64,000 bases of DNA from assembly GCA_011799875.1 (NCBI GenBank), contig CM022302.1, positions 181,156,942 through 181,220,941 on the forward strand, in the 5' to 3' direction. Under the pieces are notes generated by a model. The model was not told the DNA's origin, made no database searches, and was given only the letters and a program-made list of their open reading frames with translations. This document shows, piece by piece, positions 57,237 to 64,000 of the stretch (the first letter of the stretch is position 1; every line of letters begins with the position of its first letter). This DNA is from Thinopyrum elongatum. Its lineage: Eukaryota > Streptophyta > Magnoliopsida > Poales > Poaceae. Position numbers and translations under genes: made by a program.

Positions 57237-57596
57237 CTACAAAAAAAAGACACATCCGTGACATTATGGGCATAACAATTTTTTCTATCATGCTTATGAC
57301 ACTTCTATGACGATAATTGTGACAAAACCACGTATCATCATAGATGTGGTGGGCTCCTACTTCTATGACAAAAAGTCATGACAGAAAATGGGCTTTTTGT
57401 CCTGGGCGGGCTGGGGACGCACCTGCATGACATTCTTTGGGCCGTCCATGATGGAAAAAATCATTGTAGAAGCGAGGGCGAGGAAATTTTTTGGGAGTTC
57501 CCGGTTACGGTGGGTGGTCGGGGCCGAGCGATGCACGGAGGTTTGCGCGTTTCTCTCATACACGTACGCACGTGTGTGCGAGGTGTTGGGCTCTAA

Positions 57597-57722
57597 CTGA
57601 ACCCGAGCGATCGAGGCGTTCGCTTACTACACCCGAGCAATTGCACTAGCTACATTATTGAACCCGAGCGATCGATCCCTTGGCTGTTAACTGAACCCGA
57701 GCGATTCCTTCGCTACTGCTGC
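57597..57722 (+). repeat. TGAACCCGAGCGAT repeats
   Basis: Four to five copies of CTGAACCCGAGCGATCGA-like words with variable spacing (about 30-60 bp). Confidence 0.65.
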
Positions 57723-57732
57723 TAACTGAAGC

Positions 57733-58380
57733 CGATCGAACCTGCCTCTTGATGAACAGTGACCGTTGTTGGGGGTTGGATGAACAGTTCCCGGTGGAGG
57801 TTGGATGGATAGGACCCCGTGGTAGTATAGGCCATTGCCGCTGGATAAAAAGGACCGCCACACCCCAGCCGGTTGGGGGTGGATGAATAGGACCCCGTGG
57901 AGGCAGAATGAACAGTAGCCGGTGGAGGCTGGAGGAGGTCAACGGTGGATGAACAGTAGCAGGTGGAGGCTGGAGGAAGTCGACGGTGGATGAACAGTAG
58001 CCTGTGGAGTCCTGTTTTTTGGTACACCACACCCCTCCCGATGAACAGGATCCCCATTTCGATCGTAGGTGCTCCAACAGAAGTCCGTTTCCTCCGCTTT
58101 GCGGTACGCCAGACCCTTCCCGATGAACAGGACCCCGTTTCGACCGTACGTGGTCAAATAGAAGGTTGTTTTCCTCTGTTTTGCGGTATGCTAGACCCCA
58201 TTCCGGCTGTTCCATCCAAGCCGGTTGGCTCCCGATGAACATGACGTGTTCTGACCTAGTGGCTTCGTTCCCGATGAACAGGACGCGTTCTGACCCAGTC
58301 ACTTGGCTCCCGGTGAACACGACGTTGTTTCCTCTATTCCGATCGAGCCGGTTAGCTGCTGATGAACAGGACGACGCCGC
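57733..58380 (+). repeat. GATGAACAG repeat cluster
   Basis: About fourteen copies of a core GATGAACAG or close variants, often extended to GATGAACAGGACCCCG or GATGAACAGTAGC, spaced about 25-80 bp. The same strand is used throughout. Long ORFs on the minus strand result from the lack of stops in this repeat and are not genes. Confidence 0.75.
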
Positions 58381-58399
58381 TGCCGTCCGTTGCCTCTCC

Positions 58400-59180
58400 A
58401 TGTACACGAGCCCTGGCCATCCGTATGCGCGAGTATGCATTTTGAGGCCCCGCCCGTATGTATGTACATGGCCGTATTATTTGGCATGTGGCTGTATGTA
58501 TGTGTACACGGTTTAGACGGGACAGCCTGAACTGCTATGTCGGGGGCTCTACTATGACATGTGCCGCTGCTTGCTCAGCCACGGTTCATCGTTGCTGAGA
58601 GACCGATCGACCAGTATGTACGTACACGTTCGCGACCAGACAGACAACACTACGTACGCTTCGACCGGGTGGGTCCTAGCTATCAGGGAGGATAAGGACG
58701 TAATTCCTTGCGTGAGAAGATATAGCTGCTGGATCCCAGCTATCAGGGGAGGAATCATTTTTATTTTGCGAGTAATAAGGAGGCACTTGTGTTCGAATAT
58801 GTAGCTCGTGGGTCCAGCTGTCAGCCTCACCACCTAAAGTCCTCTTTCGATGGCTGTCATTCATTGACCATGCCGTGCCAAGAGCACCAAGGCGGTGGAT
58901 GATGGCGAGGCCTAGGAAGGGAATGACGCGGAGCTGGGGAAGATGCGGTAGTGGATGCCCACGCGGAGGGGAGTACGAGGGTTGACTGCTTCGGCTGCGG
59001 TGTGAGGCTGCCATCTTCGGAGAATAACAGGAGGTGTGGGTGAGTAGAGGGATGGCATGTCTAGCGGTGGTAGCATAGCATGCCACGGGAGGCAGGAGCA
59101 GGCGGTACGGCGGGCGCTGGTTTGGGCGGCTGGAACAAGAAGACCAGAGGTTGAAGACGCTGCACGGCGGTTGGATTAAC
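58400..59180. other. Non-coding part of the truncated element
   Basis: Contains two copies of a CCYAGCTATCAGG word (58675 and 58737). Nothing else is supported. Confidence 0.4.
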
Positions 59181-60917
59181 TGTTGGAAATATGCCCTAGA
59201 GGCAATAATAAAATGGTTATTATTATATTTCCTTGTTCATGATAATTGTCTGTTATTCATGCTATAATTGTGTTATCCGGAAATCGTAATACATGTGTGA
59301 ATACATAGACCACAACATGTCCCTAGTAAGCCTCTAGTTGACTAGCTCGTTGATCAATAGATGGTTACGGTTTCCTGACCATGGACATTGGATGTCATTG
59401 ATAACGGGATCACATCATTAGGAGAATGATGTGATGGACAAGACCCAATCCTAAGCCTAGCACTAGATCGTGTAGTTCGTTTGCTAAAGCTTTTCCAATG
59501 TCAAGTAACTTTTCCTTAGACCATGAGATTGTGCAACTCCCGGATACCGTAGGAGTGCTTTGGGTGCACCAAACGTCACAACGTAACTGGGTGGCTATAA
59601 AGGTGCACTACGGGTATCTCCGAAAGTATCTGTTGGGTTGGCACGAATCGAGACTGGGATTTGTCACTCCATGTAACGGAGAGGTACCTCTGGGCCCACT
59701 CGGTAGGACATCATCATAATGAGCTCAATGTGATCAAGGAGTTGTTCACGGGATGATGTGTTACGGAAACGAGTAAAGAGACTTGCCGGTAACGAGATTG
59801 AACAAGGTATCGAGATACCGACGATCGAATATCGGGCAAGTATCGTACCGATAGACAAAGGGAATTGCGTACGGGATTGATTGAATCCTCGACATCGTGG
59901 TTCATCCGATGAGATCATCGAGGAGCATGTGGGAGCCAACATGGGTATCCAGATCCCGCTGTTGGTTATTGACCGGAGAGTCGTCTCGGTCATGTCTGCG
60001 TGTCTCCCGAACCCGTAGGGTCTACACACTTAAGGTTCGGTGACGCTAGGGTTATAGAGATATTAGTATGCGGTAACACGAAGGTTGTTCGGAGTCTCGG
60101 ATGAGATCCTGGACGTCACGAGGAGTTCCGGAATGGTCCGGAGGTAAAGATTTATATATGGGAAGTCCTATTTTGGCCACCGGAAAATGTTCGGGATTTT
60201 TCGGTATTGTACCGAGAAGGTTCTAGAAGGTTCCGGAGTGGGGCCCACCTGCATGGGGGGACCCACATGAACGTGGGTAGTGGGGGCAAGGCCCCACACC
60301 CCTAGTCAAGGCGCACCAAGATTCCCCCTTAGAAGGAATAAGATCATATCTCGAAGGGATAAGATCAAGATCCCTAAAAAAGGGGGATAACAATCGGTGG
60401 GGAAGGGAAAGGATGGGATTTCTTTCCTTCCACCTTTGCCAACGCCCCAATGGACTTGGAGGGCAAGAAACCAGCCCCCTCCACCCCTATATATAGTGGG
60501 GAGGTGCATGGGAGAAACAGCTCAGCCCCTGGCGCCTCCCTCTCCCTCCCGTGACACCTCTTCCTCCTCCAGTAGCGCTTGGCGAAGCCCTGCTGAAATC
60601 CCGCTGCTTCCACCACCACACCGTCGTGCTGCTGGATCTCCACCAACCTCTCCTCCCCCCTTGCTGGATCAAGAAGGAGGAGACGTCTCTGCTCCGTACG
60701 TGTGTTGAACGCGGAGGTGCCGTCCGTTCGGCGCTCGGTCATCGGTGATTTGGATCACGACGAGTACGACTCCATCAACCCCGTTCTCTTGAACGCTTCC
60801 ACTCGCGATCTACAAGGGTATGTAGATACACTCCCCTCTCACTCGTTGCTAGATGACTCCATAGATTGATCTTGGTGATGCGTAGAAAATTTTAAAATTC
60901 TGCTACGTTCCCCAACA
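59181..60917 (+). repeat. 5' LTR of the right Copia element (1737 bp)
   Basis: TGTTGGAAATATGCCC...TTCCCCAACA. A TATATATAG box at 60488-60496 is the likely promoter. Confidence 0.95.
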
Positions 60918-60918
60918 G

Positions 60919-60930
60919 TGGTATCAGAGC
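60919..60930 (+). other. Primer-binding site of the right Copia element
   Basis: TGGTATCAGAGC, one base after the LTR; complementary to initiator Met-tRNA as in other Copia elements. Confidence 0.9.
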
Positions 60931-62202
60931 TAGGTCTATGCGTAGTATCTTGCACGAGTAGAACACAAAGTAGTTGTGGGCGTCGATTTGTCAATCTTCT
61001 TGCCGTTACTAGTCTTATCTTGATTCGGCGGCACTGTGGGATGAAGCGGCCCGGACCGACCTTACACGTACGCTTACGTGAGACAGGTTCCACCGACTGA
61101 CATGCACTAGTTGCATAAGGTGGCTAGCGGGTGTCTGTCTCTCCCACTTTAGTCGGATCGGATTCGATGAACAGGGTCCTTATGAAGGGTAAATAGAAAT
61201 TGGCATATCACGTTGTGGTTTTGGCGTAGGTAAGAAACGTTCTTGCTAGAAACCTATAGCAGCCACGTAAAAACTTGCAACAACAATTAGAGGACGTCTA
61301 ACTTGTTTTTGCAGCAAGTGCTTTGTGATGTGATATGGCCAAAGGATGTGATGAATGATATATGTGATGTATGAGATGATCATGTTCTTGTAATAGGAAT
61401 CACGACTTGCATGTCGATGAGTATGACAACCGGCAAGAGCCATAGGAGTTGTCTTAATTTATTATATGACCTGCGTGTCATTGAAATTCGCCATGTAATT
61501 ACTTTACTTTATTGCTAACCGTTAGCCGTAGTAGTAGAAGTAATAGTTGGCGAGACAACTTCATGAAGACACGATGATGGAGATCATGATGATGGAGATT
61601 ATGGTGTCATGCCGGTGACGATGATGATCATGGAGCCCCGAAGATGGAGATCAAAAGGAGCAAAGTGATAATGGCCATATCATGTCACTATTTTGATTGC
61701 ATGAGATGTTTATCATGTTTTTGCATCTTATTTGCTTAGAACGACGGTAGCATATATAAGATGATCCCTTACTAAAATTTCAAGAAAGTGTTCCCCCTAA
61801 CTGTGCACCGTTGCGAAGGTTCGTTGTTTCGAAGCACTACGTGTTGATCGGGTGTGATAGATTCTAACGTTCGAATACAACGGGTGTAAGCCAGATTTAC
61901 ACAGCAATACACTTAGGTTGACTTGACGAGCCTAGCATGTACAGACATGGCCTCGGAACACAAGAGACCGAAAGGTCGAGCATGAGTCGTATAGAAGATA
62001 CGATCAACATGGGGATGTTCACCGTTGATGACTAGTCCGTCTCACGTGATGATCGGACACAGCCTAGTCGATTCGGATCATGTAATCACTTAGATGACGA
62101 GAGGGATGTCTATCTGAGTGGGAGTTCATTACATAATTTGATTAGATGAACTTAATTGTCATGAACTTAGTCTAAATGTTACATATCTATCTTGTAGATC
62201 AA
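60931..62202 (+). other. Untranslated leader of the right Copia element
   Basis: About 1.3 kb long, as usual for BARE-1-like elements. No coding sequence is supported. It contains GATGATGGAGATC-like reiterations near 61574-61640. Confidence 0.8.
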
Positions 62203-64000
62203 ATGGCCAACGCTAATGTTACCCTCAACTTCAACGCGTTCCTAGAGAAAAACAAGCTGAAAGACGATGGTAGCAACTATGCGGACTGGGTCCGTAACCT
62301 GAGGATTATCCTCATAGCTGCCAAGAAATCATATGTCCTTGAAGCACCGTTAGGTGACCCACCTGCTCTCCCAGCACTGCCAGACGATTTGAACGTTTGG
62401 CAGACACGCACCGATGATTACTCCTTCGTTCAGTGCGGCATGCTCTTCAGCTTAGAACCGGGGCTCCAAAAGCGTTTTGAGCATCACGGAGCATATGAGA
62501 TGTTCGAAGAGCTGAAAATGGTTTTCCAAGCTCATGCCCGGATCGAGAGATATGAAGTCTCCGATAAGTTCTACAGCTGTAAGATGGAGGAAAATAGTTC
62601 TGTCAGCGAGCACATACTCAAAATGTCTGGGTTGCACAGCCGATTGTCTCAGCTGGGAGTTAATCTCCCGGATGACGCGGTCGTTGACAGAATCCTTCAG
62701 TCGCTTCCACCTAGCTACAAGAGCTTCGTGATGAACTTCAACATGCAGGGGATGGAAAAGACCATTCCTGAGGTATATGCGATGCTGAAGTCAGCGGAGG
62801 CAGAGATCAGAAAGGAACATCAAGTGTTGATGGTGAATAAAACCACTAAGTTCAAGAAGGGCAAGGGTAAGAAGAACTTCAAGAAGGACGGCAAGGGAGT
62901 TGCCGCGCCCGGTAAGCCAGCTGCCGGGAAGAAGTCGAAGAATGGACCCAAGCCTGAGACTGAGTGCTTTTATTGCAAGGGAAACGGTCACTGGAAGCGA
63001 AACTGCCCCAAGTACTTGGCGGACAAGAAGGCCGGCAATACCAAAGGTATATATGATATACATGTAATTGATGTGTACCTTACCAGCACTCGTAGTAGTT
63101 CCTGGGTATTTGATACCGGTGCAGTTGCTCATATTTGTAACTCAAAGCAGGAACTGCGGAATCAGCGTAGACTGGCAAAGGACGAGGTGACGATGCGCGT
63201 CGGGAATGGTTCCAAGGTCGATGTGATCGCCGTCGGCACGCTACCTCTGCATCTACCTACGGGATTAGTTTTAAACCTCAATAATTGTTATTTAGTACCA
63301 GCTTTGAGCATGAACATTGTATCTGGATCTCGCTTAATGCGAGATGGCTACTCATTTAAATCTGAGAATAATGGTTGTTCTATTTATATGAGAGATATGT
63401 TTTATGGTCATGCCCCGCTGGTGAATGGTTTATTTTTATTGAATCTCGAACGTGATGTTACACATGTTTATAATGTGAATGCCAAGAAATGCAAGGTTGA
63501 TAACGATAGTCCCACATACTTGTGGCACTGCCGCCTTGGTCATATCGGTGTTAAACGCATGAAGAAACTCCATGCCGATGGACTTTTGGAGTCTCTTGAT
63601 TATGAATCATTTGACAGATGCGAACCATGCCTCTTGGGCAAGATGACCAAGACTCCGTTCTTCGGAACAATGGAGCGAGCAACCAACTTATTGGAGATCA
63701 TACATACTGATGTGTGTGGTCCAATGAGTGTTGAGGCTCGCGGTGGTTATCGTTATGTTCTCACCCTCACCGATGATTTGAGTAGATATGGGTATGTCTA
63801 CTTGATGAAGCACAAGTCTGAGACCTTTGAAAAGTTCAAGGAATTTCAGAGTGAGGTTGAGAATCAACGTGACAAGAAAATAAAGTTCTTACGATCAGAT
63901 CGTGGAGGAGAATATTTGAGTCATGAATTTGGCACGCACTTAAGGAAATGTGGAATTGTTTCACAACTCACGCCGCCTGGAACACCTCAGTGTAATGGTG
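62203..64000 (+). CDS. Copia gag-pol polyprotein, partial (599 codons, open to the window end)
   Basis: I read the frame codon by codon from ATG 62203 and found no stop. The first about 250 residues are gag (MANANVTLNFNAFLEKNKL, then YKSFVMNFNMQ) with a Lys-rich stretch. A CCHC zinc knuckle CFYCKGNGHWKRNC lies at about 257-270, protease DTG in SSWVFDTGAVAH at about 304, and the integrase zinc part in LWHCRLGHIG and CEPC at about 443-477. Core Asp residues are in HTDVCGP (about 504) and LRSDRGGEY (about 566). The third catalytic residue, RT and RNase H lie outside the window. This order (integrase before RT) defines Copia. In Angela/BARE-1 relatives gag and pol share one frame, as here. Confidence 0.95.
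   Translation, partial: MANANVTLNFNAFLEKNKLKDDGSNYADWVRNLRIILIAAKKSYVLEAPLGDPPALPALPDDLNVWQTRTDDYSFVQCGMLFSLEPGLQKRFEHHGAYEMFEELKMVFQAHARIERYEVSDKFYSCKMEENSSVSEHILKMSGLHSRLSQLGVNLPDDAVVDRILQSLPPSYKSFVMNFNMQGMEKTIPEVYAMLKSAEAEIRKEHQVLMVNKTTKFKKGKGKKNFKKDGKGVAAPGKPAAGKKSKNGPKPETECFYCKGNGHWKRNCPKYLADKKAGNTKGIYDIHVIDVYLTSTRSSSWVFDTGAVAHICNSKQELRNQRRLAKDEVTMRVGNGSKVDVIAVGTLPLHLPTGLVLNLNNCYLVPALSMNIVSGSRLMRDGYSFKSENNGCSIYMRDMFYGHAPLVNGLFLLNLERDVTHVYNVNAKKCKVDNDSPTYLWHCRLGHIGVKRMKKLHADGLLESLDYESFDRCEPCLLGKMTKTPFFGTMERATNLLEIIHTDVCGPMSVEARGGYRYVLTLTDDLSRYGYVYLMKHKSETFEKFKEFQSEVENQRDKKIKFLRSDRGGEYLSHEFGTHLRKCGIVSQLTPPGTPQCNG

Larger units (their letters stand above)
57237..59180 (+). mobile_element. 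Truncated CACTA-like element
   Basis: Starts CACTACAAAAAAAAGACACA right after the X-right arm; I recognise this as a common Triticeae CACTA-like terminus, from memory. The interior is repeats without coding sequence, and the right part is interrupted by the Copia LTR at 59181. No second terminus is in the window. Confidence 0.5.
59181..64000 (+). mobile_element. 5' part of an Angela/BARE-1-type Copia retrotransposon, coding intact as far as seen
   Basis: LTR, PBS, leader and the first 599 codons of gag-pol are present, and the window ends in integrase. It is a near-perfect mirror of 1-2847 over the first 2.85 kb. The two elements point away from each other. Confidence 0.95.

Noticed and set aside
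57237..57600. Plus-strand ORFs at 57378-57600
   Set aside because: They lie in the terminal region of a CACTA-like element with overlapping open frames and no domain.
57655..58440. Minus-strand ORF of 261 codons
   Set aside because: It lies on the GATGAACAG repeat cluster, the translation is repeats rich in Ser, Pro and His, and overlapping frames are also open. It is a by-product of repeat composition.
1..62026. The whole window as one giant palindrome
   Set aside because: Only two blocks match in inverted order; DNA between them and the centre does not, and the blocks differ in divergence.

Overview
The window looks like intergenic DNA of a large Triticeae genome (wheat, Aegilops or barley type). 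It is almost entirely nested transposable elements, and the repeat at both edges has the ends, length (1737 bp) and primer-binding site typical of the Angela/BARE-1/WIS Copia group. I see no tRNA, rRNA, CRISPR array or clearly functional host gene. The only long intact coding sequence is the start of a Copia polyprotein running off the right edge. Family names come from memory of sequence features, not from a search.

Layout. 1-2847: 5' part of a minus-strand Copia element. 3152-about 7030: decayed CACTA-like DNA transposon with a broken B3-domain gene on the minus strand. 7130-9430: diverged tandem array of about 340-bp units. 10372-56074: a host segment ending at 56074 in a CACTA-type terminus and carrying three plus-strand gene remnants: a zf-XS (SGS3-type zinc finger) gene, a B3-like/F-box/FBD gene and a 3'-5' exonuclease gene. 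Two Gypsy insertions split this segment. 56075-57236: second, inverted copy of part of the B3-type transposon. 57237-59180: another truncated CACTA-like element with many GATGAACAG repeats. 59181-64000: 5' part of a plus-strand Copia element, a near-mirror image of the left edge.

Nested retrotransposons. Element A1 (11570-20775, plus, TSD GAACT) is an Athila-like Gypsy element with an internal deletion and several stops. Element A2 (same family, minus, 30870-53920) received element B (36941-49810, a Tat-lineage Gypsy with a second RNase H and a five-exon antisense gene) inside its reverse-transcriptase region, with TSD ATAGC. The A2 5' half together with part of B is present a second time at 24897-30869, with the same insertion point and the same nonsense lesions. 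The compound was therefore duplicated in tandem after B had inserted. The second copy was then cut short by a deletion at a 6-bp CCTTGG microhomology, leaving only a 386-bp LTR stub at 24517-24902.

How the parts relate. The order of events can be read from the nesting: host transposon with gene fragments, then A1 and A2, then B into A2, then tandem duplication, then deletion. Most nonsense mutations I could polarise are C-to-T or G-to-A changes, as expected of long-methylated silent DNA. The outward-facing Copia elements at the two edges look youngest.
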